Source of the DNA: an uncultured bacterium
Lineage (GTDB): Bacteria > Muiribacteriota > Ozemobacteria > Ozemobacterales > Ozemobacteraceae
Length of the DNA: 38,726 nucleotides
Assembly (NCBI GenBank): GCA_900317935.1
Contig: ONIU01000020.1
Location: forward strand, 1 to 38,726
Reading direction: 5' to 3'
Positions within the stretch are counted from its first letter, which is position 1. Every line of letters starts with the position of its first letter. The position numbers and the translations under genes were made by a program. Shown piece by piece: positions 1 through 7,980 of the stretch. Under the pieces are notes generated by a model. The model was not told the DNA's origin. It made no database searches and saw nothing but the letters and a program-made list of their open reading frames with translations.

Positions 1-164
1 CCAATGACATAAGTGATTTTGTCTCTATAATCAAAGTTTGTTAAAAGGTTCTTATAACCTAAAACCGAAACTTTTTTATCTAAATTAGTCATTTGAGCTT
101 CTTGGCTATAAGCTGGACTAATAATTATAATACTTAGAATAATAATTATTATTTTTTTTAACAT
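1..164 (-). CDS. Secreted protein of unknown function, N-terminal part only (cut by window edge)
   Basis: An open frame starts with ATG at 164 and runs off the left edge without a stop, giving 54 residues. It begins MLKKIIIIILSIIIISPAYSQ, a positively charged end, a long isoleucine-rich hydrophobic core and an A-Y-S signal-peptidase-like site, so the product is probably exported. The mature part visible (EAQMTNLDKKVSVLGYKN and on) is too short to assign. A GAGG ribosome site lies about 9 nt upstream. It follows the gene at 205-705 by 40 nt on the same strand, so the two are probably co-transcribed. Confidence 0.7.
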   Translation of the reverse strand, partial: MLKKIIIIILSIIIISPAYSQEAQMTNLDKKVSVLGYKNLLTNFDYRDKITYVI

Positions 165-204
165 TTTTTAAATTTTCCTCTTCAATATATTCTATGGTTC
201 CCTT

Positions 205-705
205 TTATTTATCTTTTTTTAAAACATCTTTTTCTTTTTCGTTAGAAATCTCTTTCGTTTCATTTTTTAAACTTTGTTTCTTCTCTTTTACTTCTTTTTT
301 ATCATTTTTATCCTTTTTATCTTTTCTGTCTTTTCTGTCTTTTCTATTTTTTCTATCTTTTCTATCTTTTTTATCTTTTTTTTTTAATTTTTCAATTTTA
401 TTGTTAAGTTCTTCAATCTTTGCTTTTTTGCGTTCAATACCTTTGTCATAGTTTGTGGTAATTTGTTTACGCAAAGCAACGAGATTTTCTTCTGTCGGAT
501 TCTTATGATAAGCATCAACAAGTTTTTTAAATTCTTCTCTTGATTCCTTGATTTCTTTTAAATCGTTGTGAGCTGAATCTGAATTGGTAGCATTCTGTGT
601 GATTTTCTGAGTATCGGAAGCATTTTCTTCTTTATTTTCTTCTGCAAAAATATTGCTAGTAATACAGAACGTTAAAAGTAAAATAATAAATATTATTTTT
701 TTCAT
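205..705 (-). CDS. Small secreted lysine/aspartate-rich repeat protein
   Basis: 166 residues. The N-terminus (MKKIIFIILLLTFCITSNIFA) is a clear Sec signal peptide. The mature chain is very hydrophilic: residues 50-110 look helical or coiled-coil, followed by a run of K-D-R / K-D-K / R-K-D triplets at about residues 108-135 and a second Lys/Glu-rich stretch to the end. The triplets are encoded by a 9-bp tandem repeat, so copy number can change without breaking the frame. An AGGAG site precedes the ATG. No family is recognised. The strong positive charge of a secreted repeat could bind cell-wall polymers or nucleic acid, but that is only a guess. Confidence 0.7.
   Translation of the reverse strand: MKKIIFIILLLTFCITSNIFAEENKEENASDTQKITQNATNSDSAHNDLKEIKESREEFKKLVDAYHKNPTEENLVALRKQITTNYDKGIERKKAKIEELNNKIEKLKKKDKKDRKDRKNRKDRKDRKDKKDKNDKKEVKEKKQSLKNETKEISNEKEKDVLKKDK
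303..383. repeat. 9-bp minisatellite inside the secreted Lys/Asp-rich gene
   Basis: Seven or more consecutive 9-bp units near CTTTTCTGT / CTTTTCTAT / CTTTTTTAT (plus strand) encode the K-D-R/K-D-K triplets of the gene at 205-705. The unit is three codons, so expansion or contraction changes only the length of the charged segment. Confidence 0.75.
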
Positions 706-930
706 TTATTATCTCCTGAAACTATTATTTCTTTAATGATTTATTATAATTAATTCTTTTGATTGTTACAATAAAGAATAGTAAACTTTTTACGAACAGA
801 ATAACTAATAAAGATTTATAGCTAAAAAAGTTTGCGGTCACCCTTCATGATCAACAAAAACCAGAATTATATATTTACAAATTATTGTATTAAAGCTTTT
901 GAGTGTAAGTTATAAGATTTTAGAAAAAAA

Positions 931-1016
931 TCTTTAATCTTGTATCACAAGTTACGGTCTTATATCTCACATCTTATATCTCATATCTCACATCTTATAT
1001 CTTATATCTTAAATCT
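931..1016. repeat. Heptamer array H1
   Basis: From 961 to 1016 there are eight consecutive 7-bp units (TATATCT, CACATCT, TATATCT, CATATCT, CACATCT, TATATCT, TATATCT, TAAATCT). Looser units extend left to about 931. Only the T-C-T end of the unit is well kept. Confidence 0.85.
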
Positions 1017-1232
1017 TAATTATCAACTCCAAGCTTCCTAGTTATATGTCACAAGTTTTAAAATTTGTAACAAGTGTTATAAATTTATTGACTTATATCT
1101 ATATTTGCTATAGTTTGTAACCTGAATTAATTACTGTAGTTGTATTAGCTTTTAAAGCTATAGCGACTTTTTAGAGAATATGAACACAGGAGGTGCGAAG
1201 TGCATTTTGCAGCAGGAAGTTTAGCAAAACCA

Positions 1233-1260
1233 CTTATCTCTTGTCTCTTGTCTCTTAAAT
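1233..1260. repeat. Heptamer array H2
   Basis: Four 7-bp units CTTATCT, CTTGTCT, CTTGTCT, CTTAAAT lie directly upstream of the ribosome site of the RND transporter gene. If transcribed, they form part of its 5' leader. Confidence 0.7.
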
Positions 1261-1273
1261 TTGGAGTGACACA

Positions 1274-4200
1274 ATGAATCTTCCGCAACTATCTATACAA
1301 CGAAAAGTAGCTATGTGCTGCTTCATTCTGCTATTTGTAATTATCGGAATAAACTCTTATCGAAAGATTAATCTGGAAGCAATTCCTAGAATGAATATTC
1401 CCTATGTGGCTATTTCAACTATTTATCCAGGTGCTTCACCTGAAGAAGTTGAAGTAGACGTTGCCAAGAAAATTGAAGACAGAGTTGCTACTATTGAGGG
1501 CTTGAAAAAGCAGACTTCCCTCTGTATGGAAAATGTTTGCGTTAATACTCTAGAATTTGTTACTGGAACTGATGCAGATTTAAAAATACATGAAGTCAGA
1601 GAAAAGCTCAATTCTATAGTCAATGAATTCCCGCCTAATGTTGAAACATCTGTTTTGCAAAAAATTAACCCAAATGCTATACCGATTATAACAATGTATT
1701 TAACAGGGAAGCAAAGCTTGGATGAGCTTTATGACTACGTTGAAGACAAGCTTGTTCCTAGATTTTCTATTTTACCAGGCGTTGGTGAAGTTCGTATTCA
1801 TGGTGGAAACAAGCTTGAAATGCATATTGAGCTAATTCGCGAAAAGCTTGCCAAAGCCAATCTTACCGTTGGTGAAGTAATTGCAAGGCTCTCTGCCGCA
1901 AACATCAAAATTCCTGCTGGTCAGATTGATGAATATGGAAGAGAAGAATCAATAGCCTTTGACGCAGAATTTAAGAATATTGATGATATAAAAAACCTTG
2001 ATGTTAGCGGTAATCCAAATGTTCATATTTATCTTGGCGACGTTGCTGATGTTAAGCTTGAATCCAAGAAAATCCGCTCAATAGGCTATTATAATAATAT
2101 TCCAGCAATTCAGTTTGAAATTGTAAAAAAAGATGGTGGTAATACTGTTAAAGCCTGTGAAGCAGCTAAGAAAGTCTTTGACCAGATAACGAAAGAAGAA
2201 GGTCTTCCAGGCGGAATGGAACTTCACTGGTTTTTCGATGACAGAACCTTTGTTCAATCTTCTTTAGATGATTCTTGGAACTCAGTTCTTATGGGAATTT
2301 TGCTGACAGCCATTCTGCTTTTCGTTTTCTTGCATAACCCCCGATCTACTTTTATAGTTGCGGTTTCTATGCCTGTTTCAATTATAATTGCTATTGGCGG
2401 TATTTATTTTTCGGGCTGTAGTTTTGATATGATTACGCTTATAGCATTAGGTAGTGCCACAGGTGTTCTTGTTACAAATTCAATCGTTGTTGTTGAAAAC
2501 ATAATTTTAAGAATTACTAAAGGCGATAAGGTTAAAGCAGCTTCAATAGATGGAACCAACGAAGTTGTCATTGCTGTTGTTGCTAGTGCTCTTACTAATG
2601 TTGTTGTTTTCCTGCCAGTAACACAGATGAAATCAATTATCGGTATGTTTGTTAAGCCTTTTGGTATAACTATGGTTGTTGTTACTATTGCTTCTATTTT
2701 TATTAGCTTCTCACTAACACCTATTCTTAGTAATGCTTATTTAAAGGAAGATAACGAAGTAAAGAACCCATTATTGAAAGCCTTTTCAAAAACCTGGAAC
2801 TGGCTTTATGGCAAATTTGAAATTCTTTGTATAAAAAGTTTTGAATTAGTCAAAAAGATTCCAGGAACTACGGCTTTTCTGTTGGTTGCTTTATGTATTG
2901 CCTCTTTTGTTTGGTTGGCACCGCAGCTCCATGTTGATTTCCTACCAGCTAACGACCAGTCAAAATTGTCTGTAAGCCTTGAATTTCCTGCAAACATCTC
3001 ATTGGAAGGAACCCAAAAGGAAGTTGAAAAAATAATCGAAGTTATCAAAGCTCACAAAGAAGTTGACTCTGTTGGAACCACCATCGGTTACGTAAACGGT
3101 ATGCCAGGTAAGGTTAATCAGGGCGTAAATATAGCTGAAATGACAATCAAGCTCATAGACAAGTCAAAAAGAATGACTCACAAAGAGTTTGCCAATCTGC
3201 TAAGAGAAGATTTAGACAAATTCAATGATTTTGTTTATGCGATCAATATTCCAAACCCTTCTGGAATGTCTGGGGTTGAAGTTTCTGCATATATAATGGG
3301 ACCAGATTCAGAAGTCATAAAGACCCAGGTAAACAGAGCAGTAAAACTCTTAGAAGAAAAGGGTATCGCAAAAGAAATAGATACTACTATTCGTAATCCA
3401 AAAGCTAGAACGGCTTTAATTCCAGACAGAGCAGTCTTGAAAAATATGGGTTTTAACGAAATGGCTTTGGGAACAACTGTCATCGGGCTTTTTGACGGTT
3501 TGAAAATTGGTAGCTTTAAGAGTGAAGGCAGAACTTTTGATATTCGTGTAAAAACCAATGATATTAAAAATATTGAAGAAGCAAAGAATAATGTAATTGG
3601 CTCTTATAAAGGAAGCCCAATAAATCTTGATGCTGTGGTAACAGCGGTTTCTGAACCTGTTTCTATGGCTATAGCTAGAAATGACCGACAGCGTTCCGAA
3701 TATATTTACTGCAACTGTGCAGCTGGAGCTACTGCTGGTGATATTATGGCGGCTTTAAGAAATGAAGTTGCTTCTCAACTTCCCAATGGTTATACCTTAA
3801 AGTTTGGTCCTCCAGTGGATTCTATGGACGAAGCTATGGAAGACTTTGCCGAAGTTTTTATAAGCGCAATTGTTCTTCTTTACTTGCTTATGGCTGCGAT
3901 TATGGAATCCTGGACCAAGCCTTTCCTGATTATGTTTACCCTTCCTTTAGGTTTTATAGGAATGTTTGCTGCGTCAGTCTTTACTGGTGTGCCGATTTCT
4001 ATGATTTCGCTGCTCGGTGGTGTTATGATGATTGGTATTGTTGTTAATAACGCAATCCTCATCATGGACGAAGTTACACTGTTGACCAGTCAAGGAACGA
4101 AACCTCATGACGCAATGTCAGAAGCTCTTAAATTAAAGCTTAGACCAATAGTTATGACTACCATTGCGTCTATTGCTGGTATGCTTCCAATGGTTCTAGG

Positions 4201-4327
4201 AACAGGTATCGGCAGTGAGTTCCGCCAAGGCTGTGGTGTTGGTGTTGTCGGTGGTCTTCTTCTTTCAGCAATTCTGACGGTTTACCTCATTCCCGCGCTC
4301 TACTACCGCTTCACGAAAAACAAGTAA
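1274..4327 (+). CDS. RND-family exporter (HAE1/AcrB-like) with atypical proton-relay residues
   Basis: 1017 residues, full length for an inner-membrane RND pump. The order is typical: TM1 (about 10-30), a periplasmic porter domain with I-Y-P-G-A-S-P-E-E-V-E, TM2-6 (about 335-500), a second porter domain, and TM8-12 (about 850-1010). In TM4, where AcrB has the Asp407-Asp408 pair, this protein reads V-L-V-T-N-S-I-V-V-V-E-N, with Thr401-Asn402. In TM10 the Lys940 position is Asn (G-I-V-V-N-N-A-I-L-I). Asn there is common in one HAE1 subgroup, but losing both Asp is not usual. The start is supported by a GGAG site about 9 nt upstream. No membrane-fusion protein or TolC-like gene is adjacent, so partners must lie elsewhere. 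Substrate unknown; drug or lipid export is inference. Confidence 0.9.
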   Translation: MNLPQLSIQRKVAMCCFILLFVIIGINSYRKINLEAIPRMNIPYVAISTIYPGASPEEVEVDVAKKIEDRVATIEGLKKQTSLCMENVCVNTLEFVTGTDADLKIHEVREKLNSIVNEFPPNVETSVLQKINPNAIPIITMYLTGKQSLDELYDYVEDKLVPRFSILPGVGEVRIHGGNKLEMHIELIREKLAKANLTVGEVIARLSAANIKIPAGQIDEYGREESIAFDAEFKNIDDIKNLDVSGNPNVHIYLGDVADVKLESKKIRSIGYYNNIPAIQFEIVKKDGGNTVKACEAAKKVFDQITKEEGLPGGMELHWFFDDRTFVQSSLDDSWNSVLMGILLTAILLFVFLHNPRSTFIVAVSMPVSIIIAIGGIYFSGCSFDMITLIALGSATGVLVTNSIVVVENIILRITKGDKVKAASIDGTNEVVIAVVASALTNVVVFLPVTQMKSIIGMFVKPFGITMVVVTIASIFISFSLTPILSNAYLKEDNEVKNPLLKAFSKTWNWLYGKFEILCIKSFELVKKIPGTTAFLLVALCIASFVWLAPQLHVDFLPANDQSKLSVSLEFPANISLEGTQKEVEKIIEVIKAHKEVDSVGTTIGYVNGMPGKVNQGVNIAEMTIKLIDKSKRMTHKEFANLLREDLDKFNDFVYAINIPNPSGMSGVEVSAYIMGPDSEVIKTQVNRAVKLLEEKGIAKEIDTTIRNPKARTALIPDRAVLKNMGFNEMALGTTVIGLFDGLKIGSFKSEGRTFDIRVKTNDIKNIEEAKNNVIGSYKGSPINLDAVVTAVSEPVSMAIARNDRQRSEYIYCNCAAGATAGDIMAALRNEVASQLPNGYTLKFGPPVDSMDEAMEDFAEVFISAIVLLYLLMAAIMESWTKPFLIMFTLPLGFIGMFAASVFTGVPISMISLLGGVMMIGIVVNNAILIMDEVTLLTSQGTKPHDAMSEALKLKLRPIVMTTIASIAGMLPMVLGTGIGSEFRQGCGVGVVGGLLLSAILTVYLIPALYYRFTKNK

Positions 4328-4337
4328 TAAATAAGAT

Positions 4338-4403
4338 GCTCCCCCAAAATGCTTTTGCATTGTTGGGGGAGCTGTCGAGCGTAAGCGAGACTGAAGGGGT
4401 CTT
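4338..4403. repeat. REP-like hairpin element R1
   Basis: Begins 10 nt after the RND stop. Arms GCTCCCCCAA (4338-4347) and TTGGGGGAGC (4363-4372) enclose an inner AATGC-TTTT-GCATT stem. Then comes a small stem around GAGCGTAAGCGAG and the end GAAGGGGTCTT (4393-4403), abutting the stop codon of the convergent gene. The same architecture recurs in R3 and R5, which marks it as a dispersed element; it may also stop transcription between these convergent genes. Confidence 0.75.
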
Positions 4404-4964
4404 TTATTTCTTAAAGACTTCCTTTAGGATTGATAATAATAAATTTTTTTGAACAGGGGAAGAATCTTCTACAAGATGCTCGTCAACATTGTCTATTGAA
4501 GCAACCTCAAGGTTAGCTTCCTTTTTTGGCCTTAAAAACACTACCCATAATAAGACAAAAAACAAAAAATATACAAAATTAAGAATAAAATGAGAAAAGC
4601 CAAATGTTACTATTGGGCCAAATAGTATAAAAAAGAATATAGCAGGTAATAATCCTACAGGGAATATGGCTTTTAATGCTCCCATTGTCACTTCAGCAAT
4701 GTTTTCAAAGATACCTTGTATTTTATCCAAATGGTTTTCTATTTCTGAAATAAAACTTGAATCAGACCTATGTCGGTTGGAATTTCCATAGCTATCACCT
4801 ATTCGCATTAAAAAGAGAGGGAGAAAAAGCGAACAATAAAAAAGGAATAATATAAAAACAACAGTTTTTCTAAGCCAGCCTTTTGATATATAAAAAGCAT
4901 AGCCAAAGAATATGAGAGCTGCTATTTTAAATAAAACAATAAATAAAGCTATTATAAAAGCCAT
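4404..4964 (-). CDS. Membrane protein, paralogue of the upstream gene (second of a tandem pair)
   Basis: 186 residues. Hydrophobic segments lie at about residues 3-22, 30-52, 103-122 and 124-145. A polar loop between the second and third segments, rich in Ser, Arg and Asp, is followed by a short acidic tail ending S-I-L-K-E-V-F-K-K. The N-terminus (MAFIIALFIVLFKIAALIFFG) and the C-terminus match the neighbouring gene at 4964-5584, so the two arose by duplication. Its ATG overlaps the preceding stop by one base (TAATG), indicating translational coupling. No characterised family is recognised. Confidence 0.7.
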   Translation of the reverse strand: MAFIIALFIVLFKIAALIFFGYAFYISKGWLRKTVVFILFLFYCSLFLPLFLMRIGDSYGNSNRHRSDSSFISEIENHLDKIQGIFENIAEVTMGALKAIFPVGLLPAIFFFILFGPIVTFGFSHFILNFVYFLFFVLLWVVFLRPKKEANLEVASIDNVDEHLVEDSSPVQKNLLLSILKEVFKK

Positions 4965-5584
4965 TATTTTTTAAAAAGCTCCTTCAGTATTGCATATAAC
5001 TTTTCCTTGTTATTATCAGGGGGCAAATTATTATTCTGACTTTCCTCATTAGTATCTGTAAAAACATCATCAACTCTATTCTCCTCTTGGCTATTTTCTG
5101 GGCTTTCAACTTTAGAAGAATCTTCCATTTGGCTATTACCTGTATAAACAACTTCAGATTTATCTTCTTTCTTTTTTCTTAAAAATTTTGCCCATAATAT
5201 TCCAAAAATTCCTGTATAAATCAAAGTATAGATAAAATGTAAGAAGTTAACTGTCATTATAAGAGCTAATATTCCTAAAATAATTATTTTAGAGAAAAAC
5301 GGGAATATGGGAAATGGAAACAACTCAATTAAACCAAATTGTATTTCTTCCAGACAAGCCTCAAGAGATGTAACTGACGACATTCTAGATAAATAGGCTC
5401 TCTCTAACCCTCTTTGAATATAATATAATAAAACAATAATACTATTACTTAACCAATAACCAATAAGTGATAAAAATACAGTTATTTTGCTACGCCCAGG
5501 TTTTGACCAATAATAAGCGTAGCCAAAAAGAAAAGGAACTGCTATTCTGAAAAGAATAATAGTTAAAGCAATTATGTAAGTCAT
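4964..5584 (-). CDS. Membrane protein, first of a tandem paralogous pair
   Basis: 206 residues with four hydrophobic segments in the same order as the gene at 4404-4964, and the same ends (MTYIIALTIILFRIAVPFLFGYA at the start, L-Y-A-I-L-K-E-L-F-K-K at the end). It differs by a longer acidic Asn/Glu/Ser-rich stretch at about residues 145-190 before the final helix. The conserved C-terminal L-K-E-[VL]-F-K-K helix in both suggests a shared partner or membrane-surface contact; this is inference. Function unknown. Confidence 0.7.
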   Translation of the reverse strand: MTYIIALTIILFRIAVPFLFGYAYYWSKPGRSKITVFLSLIGYWLSNSIIVLLYYIQRGLERAYLSRMSSVTSLEACLEEIQFGLIELFPFPIFPFFSKIIILGILALIMTVNFLHFIYTLIYTGIFGILWAKFLRKKKEDKSEVVYTGNSQMEDSSKVESPENSQEENRVDDVFTDTNEESQNNNLPPDNNKEKLYAILKELFKK

Positions 5585-5679
5585 TTTTCTTGTTTATTCT
5601 TACGATTTTATAAAAAAGAAATGATTTGATATTTTACACATAGTAGACTTTTTTCAAACGCTTTTCAATGTAAAAGATT

Positions 5680-5708
5680 TTCAGAGATAAAGCAAAGTGT
5701 GTTATAAT
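5680..5708 (+). promoter_or_regulatory. Promoter of the TetR gene, giving a probably leaderless mRNA
   Basis: A perfect extended -10 (TGT then TATAAT at 5703-5708) sits 7 nt before the ATG at 5716, with a weak -35 (TTCAGA, 5680-5685) at 17-bp spacing. Transcription would start at or within a base of the ATG. No Shine-Dalgarno sequence is present. Confidence 0.55.
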
Positions 5709-5715
5709 AAAATCT

Positions 5716-6363
5716 ATGAAAGAAAAAACATACAAAGTTTCAGAAATAACGAGAGAAAAGTTAATTAATGCCGCTGGTGAGCTTTTTAGCTTGCAAGGAA
5801 CAGAAAATGTGGGTGTTCGAGACATCACAAATTTAGCTGGAACTAAAGAAAACGCCATAAGCTACCATTTTGGTGGTAAAGAAGGATTAATTGATGCTGT
5901 CTGGGGAAAATCCCTTGAAAGGTTTGAAAGAATTGATTTTTTCAGCTATGTAAATAAAAATGAAAAATTATTAAAAACAAAAGATGGACAAAAAAGAATA
6001 ATAACTAAAATTATAAAAGATTTTTATAATATTTTTTACGAAAATGACCTGGAAGCCCCGTGGAAAAATCGTTTCTTGTTAAAAGGTGCTTTTTGTGAAA
6101 ACGGTTTGAAGCATTTGAAAGAATCCTTAGCAAATTCATGGGCTTATGCTTTACTTGAAGTTTACAAAAGAGTAACAAAATCAAAAGATGACAAAAAGGC
6201 TCAGAACTGGCTTATCTGTATCGGATCACCTGCAACTTTGATTGCACCAAATATGGATATATTAGACAAAGGCTTTCTTCCCCAAAAAGTAGATAAGTCT
6301 GCCTATAAACAGCTTTGCAAAGAAGTCACAAAATACGCCCTTTATTCTATTGGTCTAATCTGA
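5716..6363 (+). CDS. TetR/AcrR-family transcriptional regulator (CecR-like)
   Basis: 215 residues. Residues 10-60 form the TetR helix-turn-helix: a helix around T-R-E-K-L-I-N-A-A-G-E-L-F-S, then V-R-D-I-T-N-L-A-G-T-K-E-N-A-I-S-Y-H-F-G-G-K-E-G-L. The A-I-S-Y-H-F-G-G-K-E-G-L ending resembles the CecR/YbiH group, whose C-terminal domain binds an unknown ligand. The rest is helical and not conserved enough to predict a ligand. TetR regulators often control efflux genes, so the RND gene 1.4 kb away is a possible target, but no shared operator was found. The gene stands alone. Confidence 0.88.
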   Translation: MKEKTYKVSEITREKLINAAGELFSLQGTENVGVRDITNLAGTKENAISYHFGGKEGLIDAVWGKSLERFERIDFFSYVNKNEKLLKTKDGQKRIITKIIKDFYNIFYENDLEAPWKNRFLLKGAFCENGLKHLKESLANSWAYALLEVYKRVTKSKDDKKAQNWLICIGSPATLIAPNMDILDKGFLPQKVDKSAYKQLCKEVTKYALYSIGLI

Positions 6364-6699
6364 TTGAAATAGTCAAGACTATCACCCCACCCTAAGCTAA
6401 AACTACCTTTTCTAGTATATATGCAAAATTCAAATTTATAGTCATTTGAAATTTTCAACTATTTATTATACTTCCATAAAAATCGAAATCATTTAGACAA
6501 AAATAATCATCATTTGCAATCTTTTAGTATTGCAACAATTGCAGGCATATGTGACTATGTTTATAATAAATAAGAGATAAAGCAATATTATAGGTATTAA
6601 AAATGAATAATACAGCAATATTAAGCAGTAACGGAGATTTCACTTCTTTTAAAAGCAGACAGTTGCTTGCTCAACATCTTTCAAGCACAACAAAAGGCA
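6364..6699. other. Gene-free gap between convergent genes
   Basis: 336 bp, very AT-rich. A small ATAGTC-AA-GACTAT hairpin at 6369-6382 has no T-run after it, so it is not a convincing terminator. A short plus-strand frame starts at 6603 but runs antisense into the next gene and looks accidental. Confidence 0.5.
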
Positions 6700-7980
6700 T
6701 TACCTTCTTCGGAATCGCTTTTTATCTATTTTTTCTTCAATCTGTGCTAGGGAATATTTCATTTGTAATACCATCTTGCCATTGCTGTTGTATGCACCGA
6801 ATTTCTGACCGTCTTTGCTTACAATATAGTATGGAAGCTTTTCATTATGTGTGAAGCGTTCTTTTACATAAGTATATTCAAGGGGCACGATTATTTTATC
6901 TTTGGTAAATATTCTTCCATCTTTGGAATCAAAGTCTTTTATCAAAGGTGAAACAATGCCATAGTAGCCTTTGTTCATAACTTTTATCATTGGAAAATCT
7001 GGATTAATGTTGTTGGTTTCTATTGAGTCGTAACTACTGCTGCCTGTTTTCCTTATTGGGTCATATAATTGATAACCAGAACCAGACATATCTTGGCAAA
7101 TAAATAATAAAGTAGTTTTCGTGCCCTTTGCCCCTGTGGGGTCGTTATCATTGATTGCAAGACCTTTTTTGATTGGTGTTAATTTCTTGAAACCACCTAG
7201 CCCAATACCATTTGGATCTAGTAAAGTATAGCCTTCCATAAAGGAATTTTTAGCTATAAAATAATTTTGATTACCATATTCTACTGTTTCTACACCAGAA
7301 AAACCATACCCAAATATATCTTTGCCATTTTTGTCGTAAAAACGCCATTCTTCTTTACCATCAGCACTAGTTTTGCCATAAGCAGAAAGTGCACCAGCTA
7401 TGTTGTAAAAAGTTATTTTTTTGTCGCAATCTTTTGGAAAACTGCTATTGACTATATGCGTAGTTTGAGGAATATTTATATTAGAGTTATTCTGTAATTG
7501 CTGATTTAGAGCATTAAAAGCATCTATTTGCTTTTGTTTTTTAAACCCTTCTACATATCTCCTTTCATCTTCAGCATATTCCTTCATCTGTTCGATGCCT
7601 TCATTCAATTTTTCAATATTCCGTACAGCATTATCTCGATCCTTTTTTGTTCTAGCTTCATTATATTTTTCCCTATAATGTTGTATACGTTTTAAAGAAT
7701 AACCTATTCTACAATCGCCAATATGATCCCCATTTGTGCGATTACAATATGGACATGGTGAAGGTATGTAAGGTATTTCAGGCAATGGAGTGTAGTCTTT
7801 TAATTTTGTAGAAGTTTCTCTATAAAATGGACAGCTTTCTTTGTGCTGACCATCTTCACCCCGACATTCAGCACATACAGGTTTGCTTGCAGGCGGAACC
7901 CAGGCATACAATGAAGTTTGTGATGCTACCAAACAAAATGCCGAAAATGATATAGCTTTCCAAAATGCTTTTTTATTCAT
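6700..7980 (-). CDS. Secreted protein with two zinc-knuckle-like CCHC motifs and WG-like repeats
   Basis: 426 residues. A signal peptide covers residues 1-26 (ending S-L-Y-A). Two identical-spacing motifs follow: C36-x2-C39-x6-H46-x3-C50 and C76-x2-C79-x6-H86-x3-C90, each with a Gly shortly before the His. Residues 95-160 are a charged coiled-coil. The C-terminal 230 residues repeat short patterns such as G-Y-Y-G-I-V-S-P, G-Q-K-F-G-A-Y-N-S-N-G-K and L-L-D-P-N-G, which resemble degenerate WG (KWG) beta repeats. Zinc binding outside the cytoplasm is inferred from the motif. Upstream lies heptamer array H3. Function unknown. Confidence 0.75.
   Translation of the reverse strand: MNKKAFWKAISFSAFCLVASQTSLYAWVPPASKPVCAECRGEDGQHKESCPFYRETSTKLKDYTPLPEIPYIPSPCPYCNRTNGDHIGDCRIGYSLKRIQHYREKYNEARTKKDRDNAVRNIEKLNEGIEQMKEYAEDERRYVEGFKKQKQIDAFNALNQQLQNNSNINIPQTTHIVNSSFPKDCDKKITFYNIAGALSAYGKTSADGKEEWRFYDKNGKDIFGYGFSGVETVEYGNQNYFIAKNSFMEGYTLLDPNGIGLGGFKKLTPIKKGLAINDNDPTGAKGTKTTLLFICQDMSGSGYQLYDPIRKTGSSSYDSIETNNINPDFPMIKVMNKGYYGIVSPLIKDFDSKDGRIFTKDKIIVPLEYTYVKERFTHNEKLPYYIVSKDGQKFGAYNSNGKMVLQMKYSLAQIEEKIDKKRFRRR

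Larger units (their letters stand above)
706..1273. other. Gene-free gap between divergent genes, with heptamer repeats
   Basis: 568 bp separate the starts of the gene at 205-705 and the RND gene. No credible coding frame is seen. The gap holds two 7-bp-period arrays (about 931-1016 and 1233-1260, listed separately) and a perfect palindrome TAGCTTTTAAAGCTA near 1147. The second array ends about 14 nt before the RND start codon. Confidence 0.6.

Noticed and set aside
931..1016. A CRISPR-like array in the heptamer repeats
   Set aside because: The units are 7 bp with no spacers, so they cannot be CRISPR repeats; no cas genes are near.
1171..1215. Fourteen-codon frame (M-N-T-G-G-A-K-C and on) upstream of the RND gene
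   Set aside because: It is too short and has no clear ribosome site or homology; a leader peptide cannot be supported from sequence alone.
4338..4372. Simple intrinsic terminator for the RND gene
   Set aside because: The stem lacks a T-run directly after it, and the following sequence belongs to the dispersed REP-like family, so the element call is preferred; termination may be a side effect.
6603..6854. Short plus-strand frame overlapping the 3' end of the secreted CCHC gene
   Set aside because: Most of it is antisense to a gene with a clear signal peptide and motifs, and its own composition shows no family resemblance.
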